A stretch of 64,000 nucleotides of DNA from Ulva prolifera. Lineage: Eukaryota > Chlorophyta > Ulvophyceae > Ulvales > Ulvaceae. The translations under genes and the position numbers were made by a program. Below, piece by piece: positions 11,400-24,626 of this stretch (position 1 is the stretch's first letter; the number at the start of each line of letters is the position of its first letter). The stretch spans positions 7,327,985 to 7,391,984 of the forward strand of contig CM041196.1 in NCBI GenBank assembly GCA_023078555.1. The letters run 5' to 3'. The notes beneath the pieces are model-generated. The model worked only from the letters and a program-made list of their open reading frames with translations, did no database searches and was not told the DNA's origin.

Positions 11400-12573
11400 G
11401 GCATCGAATGTTGCAACAGTTTGACGTCTTTGTGTGCTGTAGACATTGTGACAACTTGCATAGCTCCCACTGAAGGATAGGCCGGCGAATTTTCAAGCGA
11501 GCGTGCAGCCGCGTATACAGTAATGTCCACAGCTGGTGATGATTTCACATGTGCCTGTAACAGAGGAGGTTCCAGCTACTGATTTGCAGCCTGTCTAGTG
11601 CCACACAGATTGCACACATCTGTAAGAGATCTTGTCATCAAGGCAGCCTGCATCTCCCTGCTGAAGCACATTGACCTTTCAATCAATTGTCTTCTTCCTG
11701 TTTGTTCCGATTGCTGATACCTTGGCTCCACACAAGTATGTGATGACATCACAAAGGGGCTGCCTCGTTGTGACACGTAGACAAGATGTAGCTTCTATCA
11801 CTGCAAGTCTTCTAGATGAGGTGCCAGAACACCACCAACTGCCTAAAGTGCCGTGACCGTGCAAGGCTAGATTCAGTCATGGTTACGGCATCCACGAGCG
11901 TGGCTCACAGACAGGGTAGCAACACAAAAGATCAAGAGATTATTAAATGGTCTCTACGTTCAGTGCAGTAAATGCTGTCAGCCTTCTGTGTGGCTGCTTG
12001 GGACTTCTAGATTCGCCTGGATTCTCGCTTCATTACGCTGTGGCAGCATTCTATCTAGAACAAGCTGCGGACATGCGGTGACCATGCGACTGATAAATTG
12101 CAGATCTCGGAGTGAGGCACGACGACCATTGTGCAGGCAGCGGGTCTGGGCGGCAAGGCGACATCACGGAACGGGCGTGCGCGAATAGTGTATGCCACGT
12201 GAACACGGCAACTGCCAGTACACTGCAGTGCTAAGGGCCTGAAATCCCAATCTTATACGTGCTTACGCAACGTTACTGGATCAACGAACATTCTACTCGT
12301 CATGCGGCAACGCTAGATGCAATTTGGCAGCTGTCGATACTCCCGTACTATATTCGTGTTCCCTGTCGCCATTCTCTCGCAACCAACGAGGCAGTCGTGT
12401 TGACAACGCTCTTGCAGAGTAGTGGGCCAGCTCGCGCATACAAATTCTGTAAACAAGGCTTCCCTGAGGATCCACATTCTCAGAGTGCCAATCAACCAAG
12501 TCTGAGCTCTGGTAGTTACTGGCACGGCGAGGGTGATTGTGCATAACACAGGAACTCTGGAAACCAAGCAATA
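11400..12573. other. gene-less stretch before the kinase-FF gene
   Basis: Over 1.1 kb with lower GC than the neighbouring exons and only short frames. No protein family or structural RNA could be recognised. The promoter and 5' UTR of the kinase gene starting at 12574 should lie at its right end. Confidence 0.45.
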
Positions 12574-14415
12574 ATGCAAGCTTCCATTGCGACAAGCAAT
12601 GGCAGAAGTAACTCATTGAAATTCAATCGACACCTGTTAGGCGTGCCCAGAGGGTCATGCGCTGTCTCAACGTCAAGGCGAACGGCACAGGCTTGTGCTA
12701 CCCAGCTGGGTTTGGCTGTAAGCCCCGCGACATTAAGAATCCAGAGACTAGTTGGACAAGGCAGCTTCGGCGAGGTATTTGAGGTGCGCATCGTCACGCT
12801 GCTCGTGAAAGTGCAACGTCTGCGATTGTCGTTGCGTTTGCAGCGATGCAATCATCCTTTAATGACCGCAATCCGAATGCATCAGATATGAAACACGGGA
12901 ACATGTATGTGAAGGGGATCTGTCTGGAGAATAATGAAGTGGAGCGTATCATCATGAAACGGGTGAAGAAGGCTACCGCAGTGCGTCACCATTGCTCTTC
13001 CGTTGGTCCCCAGAGTAGACAGCATCATCACTCCTTCCAGTAATCTCACTGTATGTCATCAGACTTGCTTAATTTGATGCAGCGGTCTGTTTTGCTGAAC
13101 TGACATGACGCGAGTGTACTAGACTCAAACAGGCGTTTCTGCGACGAGCCGGACGCGCGGTGGTAAGCCTAGGCCGCGCAGATGTGACAGAACTCCGCAA
13201 AACTGAATTCTCATAATCCACAGGAGGCGAAGGAAATGGGGGAGAATGAGCATCTGCTCAACGTGTACGTTCAAAAGAACGCGCCCGGGAGCTGTGCGGA
13301 CTTCTTTGGATACACCGTGGTCAACCGATCGGATAGAGTTTCGGACAAGCGTATCACGCCGGGGAAGTGGCTGGTGTGCTTCCACAGCTTCAATCCCTGA
13401 TTGTGCCCTCGGACGTGCTGCCAGTCAAGTGGACACCAACCATCTGGCGTGCAGCTCTGGAGGTACGAAGGCCTCAAGACCCTCCGTGACTACATGCGCC
13501 GAAAGGACTGCATCAACGCTCTCGCCATCGATCTGCGTGTGCCGGAGCACGTTGTTATCCCCACAGTCATCTCCCACCTGCTGCAAAGCGTTGTGGTGCG
13601 CCTCCTGCCACTCTCACCTTCACAATGTGGTCAGCAGCTCTGCGGCCAATCCCCACAACACCACCACCACCACCACGACCGTGTCCCTCTCTGCAGAAGC
13701 TGCATGCCGTCGGCCTCGTGCACCGGGACGTGAAGCCCTCCAACATCATCCTCTGCGACCACGACGCCACGTTCCGCCTCATCGACCTCGGTGCCATGGC
13801 CGACCTCCGCACCGGCATCAACTACAACCCCGACGAGTCCATCATGGACCCCTACTACTGCCCGCCGGAGCAGTACGTGCTGCCGACGGACGCGCCAGAC
13901 CTCGCGAAGGCCGGCCGAGTCATGTCGCTCGCGATGTCCGCCATGCTCTGGCGCCGCCACAAGCCCGACCGCTTCGACATGTACAGCATCGGCCTCGTGC
14001 TGATGCAGCTCGCCATGCCGCACCTCCGCACCAAGAGCGCCCTGCAGGTGCGCCCTCACATCCCATGCGGCCGCGCTCTCCTGGGCTGGCATCGCGGAAC
14101 GATCTGTTGATGCGTGTTGTAATGGCTGCCGTGTCTTCCACTGGGCTGCTGCCCGGCGCGAGGGTTGTCGCTGAGCTGTGCGGCCGGCTCGCCGCTGCCG
14201 ACAAGGCAGTCGCCACGCGGGCGAACGGGGTGCCAACAGCGCCGCATGTGCAGGCGTTCCACGCCAGCTTCAAGCGCTGCCGGTACGACCTCATGCGCTG
14301 GCGCACGATCTCGTCCCTGACGGAGCAGCAGACGGCCGTGCTCGACGCCAACGGCGGCGCTGGCTGGGAGCTCGCCGCCGCGCTCCTCCGGCCCCGCAAG
14401 GTCCAGGTGCGTATC

Positions 14416-14459
<44 letters not shown>

Positions 14460-17400
14460 AGGTTCTCACCTCCTGCGGTGCAGCCGGATCTCCATCAGCA
14501 AGTGTCTCCTGCAGCAGCAGCTTGGCGTTGTCACATGGAAAAATATCAGTGCGTCGGCAGCGAGCACTTGCAAGTGCGGCATGCAGTACAGCGGATCCGG
14601 ACGAGGGTCGTCGCTGCAGCGTATACGTGGCAGGCACATCGCTACGGCCGCAGTCGTTGGCGCATCTGGCGCAGGCAACCGTGGGCATTTCAGATGCATG
14701 CCTCTCATGCGTAAAATTACCTGCAGGTGCTGTCGGACGGCCACGTCTACTTCACGAACGAGGGCAAGCCGCGGCCGTCGGCGGAGCAGGCGCTGGGGTT
14801 CAGGTTTGTGGAGCCCGCGCTCTCGGCGCCGCTCGAGCCGGCGCTGGTGCCGCAGCCGCAGCAGCGTAGCGGCTTCCTCGGCTTGTTCTCCAACCTGCAC
14901 ACGCGCGTCACCGGCCTCGAGGACGACATCATCCGCACCGTGCGCACCCGCCACCCCTGCGCTCTGCCAGTGGCTACGTGGTGCTTGAGCCGCTTGGGCC
15001 GGCAGCGTGTTCGGCCGGGCCGTTCGTTGCCTGGTTGTGCGTGGTATTCTCCGCGTTGGTGCACACCGCGAACACGCGGCGCGGGCGTCTTTCGGGGGCG
15101 AGGTGCCTCATGCTTTGGCTGTATGATGTATGATTTGGTGCTCCGGGCGCCTGCATGTGGGATGACCAGTGCGCCCTGCAAATACGGCCGCGTGCGAGCT
15201 CAACCCCAAGGTGCCTGTGCTGCTGCTGAGGCGACGGGCTGCACAGGCGGCCATGTCGCCTGACACCCTGCGGGGGCGCCAGCGTCCACAGCCCGCTTGT
15301 GCCGCGCTGACATGTCCGGGCGTGCAGGCGGAGATGGCGGAGGAGGCGACGACGACGGTGCACAAGCTGCGGAGGGCGGTGCAGGCGGGCGAGGCGACGG
15401 AGGAGGAGCTGCAGCGCGCCGAGGGCATGCTCGCGCAGCTCAGCGGCAGCCTGCAGTACCTGCACGGCGAGATGAACGTCACGATGCGCGGCGCGCGCCG
15501 CGCCTTTCGCCACGGCTTCGGCGACGGCTCCGAGTCGGACGTGCGCGCCCCCTGTCCCCACGAGCCCTGTGCGTGTGGCCGTCTGCTCATTCATGGCCTG
15601 GCCACGGTTCTCTGCAGGCATCGGGAGCAGCAGTTGTGGCATGCGAATCGCTGTCATGAGTGCGCGCATCTGTTGGGCCAACTGCGAGTTCCGAGGGGAG
15701 TGGGCCATCACTGTGGCCATGTGCTCATGGGTCCAGCAGCGCCTACCGCCTCGATTCACGCCGGCCCCCACGCTCGCTGGGGAATGCCTGCATGAGCCGC
15801 TGCCCTGGGTGTGCAGATGGAGGCGGTCGCGCCTCGAGCTGCCGCGGCACCAGCCACGGCGGAGCCCACGGCGCCGGCTGAGAGCGCAGCGGGGCGCGGC
15901 GCACAGCAGCCGCAGTGGAGCCTGGCGTCGGTGATGCTGTCTGGCATCGAGTCGATGGGCCGCGCGGTGAAGGTGTCGGGCGCGGTGGTGGAGCGCGTCA
16001 ACTTGGAGGCGCAGGCGGCCCTCGCGCAGCGCCGGGTGCGGCCCCTACGCCACCACCTGGCCCGCCTGCCTGTGCTGTCACCTGACGTGCTCGGCCTCGT
16101 GTATGTATGCATGATTACATAGCCAGGGTCATGGGGACATTGAAAGTATCGAGACCCGGGACGTGTGCTTTGCCTGATTCTGCGCCGGGTGGCTGCCTGG
16201 GCGTGTGTGGTGGACGTGCTCCTGCGGGTCTCCCTACGCACTGACATGCACGCGCATCTGCTGTACGCGCATGGGCACGTCCCCTCTCATCAGTGCGAGG
16301 TACCTACGCACTATCTAGCTCGTCAGTCTGGCGGAGATGCAGACACCTGCTACGGCCCTTCCGTTGCGGGCGCCCACGGCGAGTCATGCGGGGGTGCACA
16401 CGGCCGGGCGCGGGGGACGGCATTGCGCGCATCGCCTGGCAAGCCCAGCGCGCACAGCACCGGCGGCTGCTCACGGCGGCAGCATGCAGGCGGAGGACCT
16501 GACGGGCGCGCAGGCCGAGTTCTTCAACATGCTGGAGGCGGCGGGCGTCAAGGCGAGCGCGCAGTGGGCGGAGGTCTCGGCGCACTTTGCGAACGACCCC
16601 CGGTTCACCGCCGTCGCCGCGGACGACCGCCTCATGCTCTTCCGCAGCTACATCCGCATGCTGCACGAGATGAAGGACCTGCGGCTCGACCCCGCGGAGC
16701 AGGAGTTTGTCGTGCGCCCCCCTCCCACGGCGCCGCGCCGCTGCTGTACCTGTGCGGTAGCTCCCGTTATTACCTGCGCAGGGCAAGTTTCGGCAGCGGC
16801 GTGGGTCCCGTCGACCACCCTGCGCTCTGCCCCGGCCCCAGGCTGTTTTGCTCTTTAGAATGACACGCTGCCGGGTCGGACTGCCAGAGCCGGGCATGCG
16901 GGGGAACTGCTTTGCTGGGCTGCGCTGAGTGACTGTGCTGAGTGGCGGAGCCCGTAGGCACGTATGGTCGTCTGCCGTGGCGAGTGTGGCGACGGCAGGG
17001 CTGGGTTGAGCTCACAGGGAGCGGCTGTGACGTGGCGGTGTGTGTGCAGCGGCGCATGGCGGAGCGCGTGACGTCGTCCAACGTGCGGTGGGAGTCCGTG
17101 TCCAAGGTGTGGGCCAGCCAGCCGTTCTACCGCGCGGTGAAGCCCGCCGCGGCCGAGACCCTCTTTGTGCGGCACGTCGCGAAGCTGCAGCAGGAGGAGG
17201 CCCAGTACGACCGCATCTGCGCCGCCGAGGTGCGCCGCTGCCGCGTTGGCCTACCCGGTGGGGTCCTATGCTTTCACCGCCCCCGAGGCGTGACTGGATG
17301 CACACCCCAGGACACGGGGGACGGCGGGAGGCAGGGCCGCGGTCCCGAGTCAGACCCTTCGGCCGAGCCGCGGGCTCTGGCGTGGTGGAGGGTGCCGGCC

Positions 17401-18275
17401 GCGCCCAGGCCTGCAGCCGGACTGTGCCACCACACTTCGTAGGCACAACTCCTGTGGGCACGTTTGTTGAGATGGTCGCACGGCTGGCGGTTTTGGTCCC
17501 GCTAGGTGCCACACACTGCACTCATGCACACTCACATACCGCCGGTCTGACCATCACTGCGGAAGCATGCTGAGACTGCCGTGCTGCGGGTGCAGCTGGC
17601 GTTCCAGTCGTGCCTGGAGGACCTGGAGCCGCCGGTGTCAAGCCGGTGTACATACGGTGACACCGCGCGGCGGATCCCCGACGACCCCGCCTTCCGGATC
17701 CTTCCAGACGCCCAGCGGCGGGCGGTGTTTGAGGAGGTGCGGCTGTCGGCGGCCAGCGTGGAGGAGGCCTCCCCCGCGGCCATGGCCGACGCCTCTGCTG
17801 CCGCCAGCTGGCCCGCGGAGGAGCACGGCAGGCAGGAGGAGGCGGCGCCTGCGCCGGCGGCGGCCGCCGCGGCCCCCGTGGAGGGGTCTCGCGGCACACA
17901 CGCGCAGGAGAAGACGGAGCTCGACGCGTTGAGGCAAGAACAGGTGTGGGCACCACTCTGCTGGCGCGCTGCTGCTGCACAGCCGCGAGGCAGCGGGCCC
18001 ACCGCTGTTGCCCCGCATGAGAGCTCGTGCGCAGGGGGCGCATCCGTGGTGCGAGACGAGGTGAGTGTGATGCTCGATGGTGGCGGTGTGGCTGTGGTGC
18101 TTGTGTGTGCTGCTGATCGCCGTGGTGGCTCGTGCAGGCGCGGCTGAAGGCGGAGTACGAGCGGATGGAGGCCAAGCTCCGGGAGATGGAGGACCGGCTG
18201 CAGAGCGAGTACGGCGTGTCGGACCCACGGGACCTCGTGGCTCCGCAGTCGATGAACGGCAGCACGCCCCACTGA
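12574..18275 (+). CDS. STN7/STN8-type thylakoid kinase, apparently fused to FF-like repeats
   Basis: Exons are 12574-12783, about 12893-12987, 13224-13373, 13455-13595, 13697-14047, 14254-14406, 14727-14939, 15328-15540, 15817-16035, 16490-16711, 17050-17229, 17596-17943 and 18138-18275. All introns from exon 3 on are phase 0. The N-terminus is transit-peptide-like. The kinase parts are the glycine loop GQGSFGEVF, lysine segment IIMKRVKK, VHRDVKPSN, and DLG followed by ADLRTGINYNPDE, PEQYVLP, PDRFDMYSIGLVLMQLA and RPSAEQALGF. The ADLRxGINY segment is diagnostic of thylakoid STN7/Stt7 and STN8 kinases (state transitions, PSII phosphorylation). After exon 7 the frame continues through acidic coiled stretches. 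It then reaches three FF-like repeats: AEFFNMLEAAGV with WAEVSAHFANDPRF; RWESVSKVWASQPFYRAV; and LAFQSCLEDLEP with IPDDPAFRIL. It ends in a coiled coil. Exon 2 boundaries are ambiguous. Two adjacent genes remain possible, but no stop, start or polyA signal separates them. Confidence 0.75.
14417..14459 (+). repeat. 43-base poly(C) tract in an intron
   Basis: An uninterrupted run of C begins 11 bases after the GTGCGT donor of the kinase gene's sixth intron. Its exact length may reflect sequencing slippage. Confidence 0.9.
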
Positions 18276-20796
18276 GAGGCTGCAGTGCGGGACGTGGTTA
18301 TTTAGGGAGTGCAAGGGGTGCAAGGCGGGCGGTAGCTTCGGGGCTTTTCTTACGGGGTGTTCAGGTCATGCCTGTTGCGGGTCGGTGCAGTTTGTGCGTG
18401 CGTAAAATGCGGGCGCTTCGTTCGAGGAAATGCCAGAAGATGAGTACCCTGAGGTGATAACTATGTGGGGGGGCATGCGACTCCTCTGTGTTGGTGAACG
18501 TGTATTTTCCTGAGGCGTTGCGCCAGACGGCGGCAGCGCGGAGCTCCAGTTTTCGTTTCAAGTGTGCGAATAAGTGTGGTGTGCCATCGCCGAATGGCCG
18601 AGGCTCGCGGCCGCCTGCCACGGGACTGCGCCACCTAGCGCTCGGGTACATTCTTGTCCCGGTGTGCTCCCGGGCACAGTAAGATCGAGTGGCGGTTCTC
18701 ACGCCTTCGCGCCTCGTGATAGCGGCAGCGTCCGGCATGCCTCTCGCGGCGAGCAGTGCATGGAGGGCCTTTTCAGAGCTGCCCCGTCACTGTATGCCAG
18801 CAGGCGGTGCACCTGAGCTGTTTCTACGGGCGTCATACTGCGGATCCGGAAGTGGAACTTGTAATGCGCGCCATTGCTACTACGGAGTTCGACGCAGGAC
18901 ACCCTGCCGTACACCTTGTTCGACACAGACATAGCAGCAATTTGCATTCAGACGCAGCGCACAGTCAATGAGTATCCGGACCCGATGGTACAAATCCGGA
19001 CCCGTGTGCATGCGTTCCCAGGCCTCAGCTCGTGTTCAGATAGACTGTGATGCCTCGGTGGTCTCAACGAACGAGCTCTCGTAAACGATGCCAGGCCTCG
19101 CTTGAAAGACACTTGCATTTGCTCTGTGAGGCCAGCGCAGGGTCGACGACAACCAGCCGAACGACGTGGTTCGTTTACGACAAGTCACATACGCACCTCT
19201 ATATAACATCGAACAGAACACGCCCGACATCTGAATGAGAATGCGTAAGCGTGCTGAATTCAGCCTACGAGGGACGCTCTCACTGAAGCCGCTCAACACT
19301 GCATCCTGCCAGCGTTGTCACGCCACAGCAGGACCGTCTCGCATCAGCAATTACGAGAAGTGCCGCGTCGAGTGCATGATGACCATGTGTGCGCCAGCGA
19401 GGAACGGCGGCTGCGCACAAGTATGCCTGTGTAACGACACAGTCGAACGAACGACTGGAAAACAGCTCGCGCTTGAGCCAGCACGGCACAGTGCATCCCT
19501 TTCATTGGTTTTGCAAGGATGGCCCAATCACTGGGTGCTTGGAGAGCATCGGCGGCAGGCGGATAGCGCTTGCGGATCCCTCATGCATGTGTGCATGCAA
19601 AGTGTGCCAAAGCGGCACCGGTCAGAATTCAGACACAGGTTGGTCATCGCGGCCTGTCCCAAAAACGCAAGCACGCTGAGCCTTCACAAAGAAGTCGAAT
19701 CCACGGCACTCTTGCAATTTAGGCTACCTGTGGATAGCAAGGTGGAGACCGCTGTTTCCTGTCTCCTTGCTGTTCTGTGAGGCGCGCATGCAGGACATGG
19801 CCGCTCGCGGACAAACCTTTTCATCATAGCTTCAATTGATCGATTTCGTTCACCTGGAAGGTCTCTGCAGTCAGGACACGGTTGTGTCCAGCAGCGATCG
19901 CGAGGGGAAGTTGTGTGTCGCTATAGGTCGGTTGAGTACCCCTGCACTGGTGCGCTGCAGCTCATCGGCAGGAGAGCAGATCAAGTGGCAAGGCTCTCCG
20001 TGGCAGGTTGAGGCGGTGCGCGTCTGATGTTGCTTTTGACCATGTGCATCGTGTCAGCATACCGCAGCGGGCGAAGAGCCTGCCTGCCGGGCTTCGCCCG
20101 CGACGGGGGCAACAAGTGTGAGAAAATAATCTTGATCTGTGATCTGTATCGCTGCATTTATATAACGTCTGCGTGGCAATTTCCGGCGTCGAGGTTCGCT
20201 CGCGGGCTTGGCGCGGGCGGGCCTCTTGCAACGGTGAGTACTCTGCACATTTTTTTTTATCGCGGCCAGCGCCATGTCGATCTGTCTTTCTGCCCCTTTC
20301 AAACTTGACTGCTATCGCCTACCATGCTCCGCAACAGCACTTGTGCCTGCTGCATTTCAAAGCGCCTGTCGCGCCCCACGTAGCGCGCCTCGTGGTTTTT
20401 TTGTGGCGAGCAGGTTAAGATCACTCTGGATCCCCTTATCGGCATATTTACGTGACTGCTGGGTGCCAGTAACATGTCCGAGCGGGCGGCATCACCGGGT
20501 AGTACTAGTCGTCCTTGTGGGCAGCTGTGCCAATGCATATTGCTCCAAGCATGCGGCACCGCTAGCCTTGCTGCGGCGATTTCACGAGGTCATTGCATCA
20601 ACTATCGTCAAGGCAAGTCATCAGCTTCTCGCTGGCAGGCTTTCGAATCGCGTTGCCGCAGTGCCCTGTTAGTGCTGCGATCCATGATAACATGGTAGAC
20701 CAGTCGAGCCCACTGTGCACTTATGACGTTTCTGAGTCGCAGGTCGTCGTTGTGGGAAGGTCGACTTGAAGCTCCTGCTTACTTTACGACCTCAGC
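18276..20796. other. 2.5-kb gene-less stretch
   Basis: The largest gap in the window. It contains a 181-codon plus-strand frame at 19235-19780 and several shorter ones, but none has recognisable domains, a coherent composition or splice-linked partners. Base composition drops toward 50% GC. A T8 run lies at about 20251. The right end must hold the promoter of the kinase gene at 20797. No tRNA or rRNA was seen. Confidence 0.45.
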
Positions 20797-23700
20797 ATGG
20801 GTTTCCTGTGCTGCATCAGCAGCAACTCCGACTTGACGGAACCCCCGACTCCGGCACATGAGAAAGAGCCCAGGCAGCGGGCTTCCAGCGTTCAGTACAA
20901 CGTGCCCGAGGACGTCAAGTACGCCGAGGCTCCTGCCAAGTATGATCAGCCGTACCGGAGCAGCGATGGCGTTGGCAGCAGCAAGCACCAGAGCGACCTC
21001 CTGGCTGCACCTGGGCCAGAGAGGTCCCGAGACAGGACTCAGATGTCGAGTCCTCCGGATGCTGCGAGTGATGATGACCTGCGTGTGTCCTGTAAAGCGC
21101 TGACGCACACGCACACGCAGTGCAGCTCGATCGTCGAGGACCGCAGCGAGGTCATCCGCAGCGATGGGGCACGGGACAGGGAAGCACGCGAGACTCGCGA
21201 TCGTGAGCGTGCCGAACAGCGGGAGCGTGAGCAGAAGCAGCGCGAGAGGGACGAGCGCAAGTCGTCCGCTTCGCTGTCTATCTCAGGCGGTGACGAGTGG
21301 CGCAAATGGAAAGACAACCCGGCCACTGATGACTATGTCGTCATGAGCACTCTCGGACGGGGCGCTTTTGCGGACGTGCGTTCTCCGTCTGACAGCGCAC
21401 TCGGTCCACCGTTCTAGTCCAGCGAGTATCACTCACGCTCGCTGTCGCTGTAGGTGGTGCTGGGCAGACACAAGCAAACCCACAAGCATCACGCTCTAAA
21501 GGTCGTGTATCTGAATAAGCCCGGCCTGAAGGAGAAGCATGTCGCCGTGCTTCAGCGCGAGGGCACGTACCTCCGCAAGCTGCAGCACAAGAATATCGTC
21601 CGGTGCCTCAAAGTCTATCAATCACCTCAGCAGTGGGTATTCGTGCTGGAGTATCTCAAGGGAGGCATGCTCCTGAACGACCTCGCCAAGGTATGCCTTC
21701 AACAGCCTTCCTGCCTTGCCTTCTGCCAGCTCCAGAGCATTACATCACCATGGATTCCGATGCCATCACATCACCTTGCTCATGTGCAGCTCAAGCGATA
21801 CTCCGAGAAGACCGCGGCCGCTGTCTTTCGGCAGGTCCTCTCTGCTGTGGCCTACCTCCATGAGAACAACATCGTGCACCGTGACATCAAACCCGAGAAC
21901 GTCGTGTTCAAGGCCTCGGTCAGCAACTCTGCAGCCTTCGGCAAGGACAACGTGCGCCCTCAAAGCCTTTTTCATGCCTGTCACTCCTACTCCTTTCAAG
22001 GCAGTACCGTTCTATTGTCCCAGTCCTGGAACCACCAGAGTTGATCCTTGGGGGGTGTAGAACAGGCGCTGGATGTCATCCAGAGTCCTGGCCCAGGACA
22101 TGACTGTCACGAATCCAGCTGCTGCAGATCGTAAAACTCGTCGACTTTGGTATGATCCTGGACCTGAGCAAGGAGCCGCACAGCCGTGGCATGATGGGCT
22201 CCCCCGGCTTTGTCGCGCCAGAAGTCATCCTCGGCCAGCACCACACCTCCCAGATGGACTGCTATTCCCTCGGCGTGCTGCTGTTCGTGATGCTCGTCGG
22301 CGTCAAGCCGATGACGCAGGACCAGGCGCGCAGCATGCAGTACGCGCTGATGACCCCGGAGAGCCTGCGCGGCATGCATGTGCGCGCCCCCTCCCCGGCA
22401 CCCTGCGTATGGCGACGCAGCTGTGCCCTCTTGTAATGTTTTGGACACTGCCGTAACACTGTGCCGTATCAACCGTTGTGTACTCGTGGGTTGTCCCCCC
22501 CCCCCCCCCCCCCCCCCCCCCGGTTGCGCACTCTTTGCGGCGAGTGGTCGGCAGCACTTGTGTCCGGCCAGTGGAGTGCTGTGCATGACGTGCAGGACCC
22601 ACGGTGGCGCTCGCTGACGGACGCGGCGAAGGAGCTCATCCTGAAGCTCCTCCAGCCCGACCCGAAGAACCGGTTCACGGCGAAGCAGGCGCTCAACCAC
22701 CGCTGGATCAAGGGTGCGCGGGAGGACTCGATCCTCGACGGCTCCGTGATGGACGGCTGGGCCGACCACCTCCAGATGCTGCACCCTGGCTACATGGGAA
22801 GCCCCTCGCCATGTGCGCCTCTGGCCACCTTTGCCTGCTCATCTCTCGGCCCGACGACGTTGTGCGCGCACGTGCAACCCGCCCGCGTTGATACCCCCTT
22901 TGATCGCGTGCATGTCGCACATGCATGCTGCGCGGGCCGACCGTAACGGCGGTGTGTGGCATGCAGTCGGCGCGGGCAACTTTGCGGCCTCGCCGCAATT
23001 CGGCAACGTGCGCGGTGGTGGTGGCGCCGGGCAGCAGCCTCGGCCGCCGTCCCATCGCAGCAACGCCACGCCCTCCTCCGCCAAGCGCCACGGCACCCCC
23101 GTGTCGCCGCTCGGCATGCCGATCACGTCACCGGCGCAGTTCCAGCCGATCCACCTCACCGACGGCCCGCGCACGCCGACGCGCGGCCTGCAGAGCGGCA
23201 CGCCCCCGGCCGCGGACGGCAGCCAGAGCCACCCCTTCTCCTGGAGTGCCGAGGCAGGCAACAGCGTGCCTCTCCACTCGCCGCACTTCACCGACGCGGC
23301 TCACAAGGCTGTGCACGACGAAGTCCTCAAGGTATGTCTCCGCCCCACCGGTGCAGCTTGCGCTGCTGCTGCCTCGCATGCCACCCTGCATGCGCTGCTC
23401 CTATCAGCTGTCGTCATTCCGAGGGCGGTGTCTGTGCGCATGACTGGCACAGCCGTCTCGTGCTGTCAACAGGCGCGCTGACCACGTGCTGGGTGCGGTG
23501 CAGCGCGCGCAGGAGAAGCTGGCCCAGGCGCAGCAGTTCTACATGACGGCGCAGATCATGCGGCAGGCGGAGGGCTCCGGCCTGCTGCAGTCGCCGCTCG
23601 CCGCGGCCGCGCTCGCGCCGCAGTCGCCGTCCAAGCCGATCTCCGGGCCGCTGCAGACGGATGGCTCGGAGGCGACGCAGTGGGCGCGTACGCAGGAGCA

Positions 23701-24626
23701 CTCCCTCTCGGCAGTCGCGCAGAGCTACATGTCGACTCAGAACAACTCTGGTGCGCCTGCCGCCTCGGGCACCTGCTGTTTTCTCCACACCTGTGCAGCC
23801 AGGCACATCCCCGGCTGTCGTGCAGTCCCGGTGGGTGTGATGGTGAGGTCTGTGTGTGTGTGTGTGTCAGGAATGCCTCTGGAGTGGGTGCGGCAGGGGC
23901 TTATGTGCGGCAGCAGGTGCAGGTGGCACAGGCGGCAACAGCGCGCAGCACGTGGTCGCCCCCGGGGGCCGCGTGAAGACGTCCGCCGGGGACCTCGACG
24001 CGACGCTGAAGGACGCGCGGAACCTCATGAACGAACTCAACAAGGCCCCGTCCCTGCCGGGCCGCAGCGAGGCGACGTACCCGTCCGCGCATGCATTCAA
24101 CAGCCGCCGCAGCCACCACGCGTCGCCGAAGTACGGTGCCGCGCCGCCGACGAGCGGCTCTCGGCCGCGCCACCGCAGCAAGGCGAGCGCGCCGCTGAGC
24201 CCGCGGCAGCCGGGGTCGGCGCGCGCGGCGCGGTCCCCGCACCGGCCGACGAGCCTTCGCAGCCGCGACGGCACGCAGTCACACAACATCGGGTCCGGGC
24301 GGCCGATGAGCAAGACGAGTGGCATGCCTCGCCGGCCGTCATCGCGGCGCGCCGCGCACAGCCAGACCGTCGAGCCTCGGTCGATCCTCGAGGCGCAGAT
24401 CCAGGACCCGGCGCGCGACGCGTACTACGGTGCGGCGGATGACGAGTCGGCAGATCTGCCGTTGCGGCCCGCGAGCAAGGGCTCGCGGCGCCCGACGAGC
24501 ATGCGGGGGTACGGCAACAGCGGCAGCTCGCGGCCCCGGAGCCGGGGGGGGCCCCGGAGCTCTGGGCAGGACCGCCACGGTCCGGAGGGGGGCCCGGGGG
24601 GCGTCGGGCACGAGGTGCTGATGTAG
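20797..24626 (+). CDS. membrane-anchored CAMK-like Ser/Thr protein kinase
   Basis: Eight exons (20797-21375, 21454-21690, 21790-21951, 22128-22379, 22596-22812, 22967-23331, 23504-23750, 23923-24626) give 920 residues in consistent phase. The start MGFLCC combines Gly2 and Cys5/6, a predicted N-myristoylation plus palmitoylation site as in plant CDPKs. A charged Arg/Glu-rich segment (residues ~110-160) precedes the kinase domain. The domain has GRGAFADV, HHALKVVYL (catalytic Lys), the HRDIKPENV catalytic loop, VDFGM, SPGFVAPEV, CYSLGVLLFVMLVG and the final NRFTAKQALNHRW. The C-terminal ~430 residues are Ser/Pro/Arg/Gly-rich with SP sites and a short coiled coil (AQEKLAQAQQFYMTAQIMRQ). No EF hands were found, so it is not a true CDPK. 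The substrate is unknown. Intron 4 contains a 27-base poly(C) tract. Confidence 0.85.
22495..22521 (+). repeat. 27-base poly(C) tract in an intron
   Basis: An uninterrupted sense-strand C run inside intron 4 of the CAMK-like kinase gene. Confidence 0.9.

Noticed and set aside
13770-13790. DLG in place of DFG in the thylakoid-type kinase, as a sign of an inactive kinase
   Set aside because: As I recall, DLG is found in STN7/Stt7-type kinases, and the catalytic HRD and the lysine are present, so it is not evidence of inactivation.
19235-19780. 181-codon plus-strand open frame in a large gap
   Set aside because: No domain, irregular composition, no splice partners, and overlapping frames of similar quality. 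Long chance frames are expected in GC-rich DNA.
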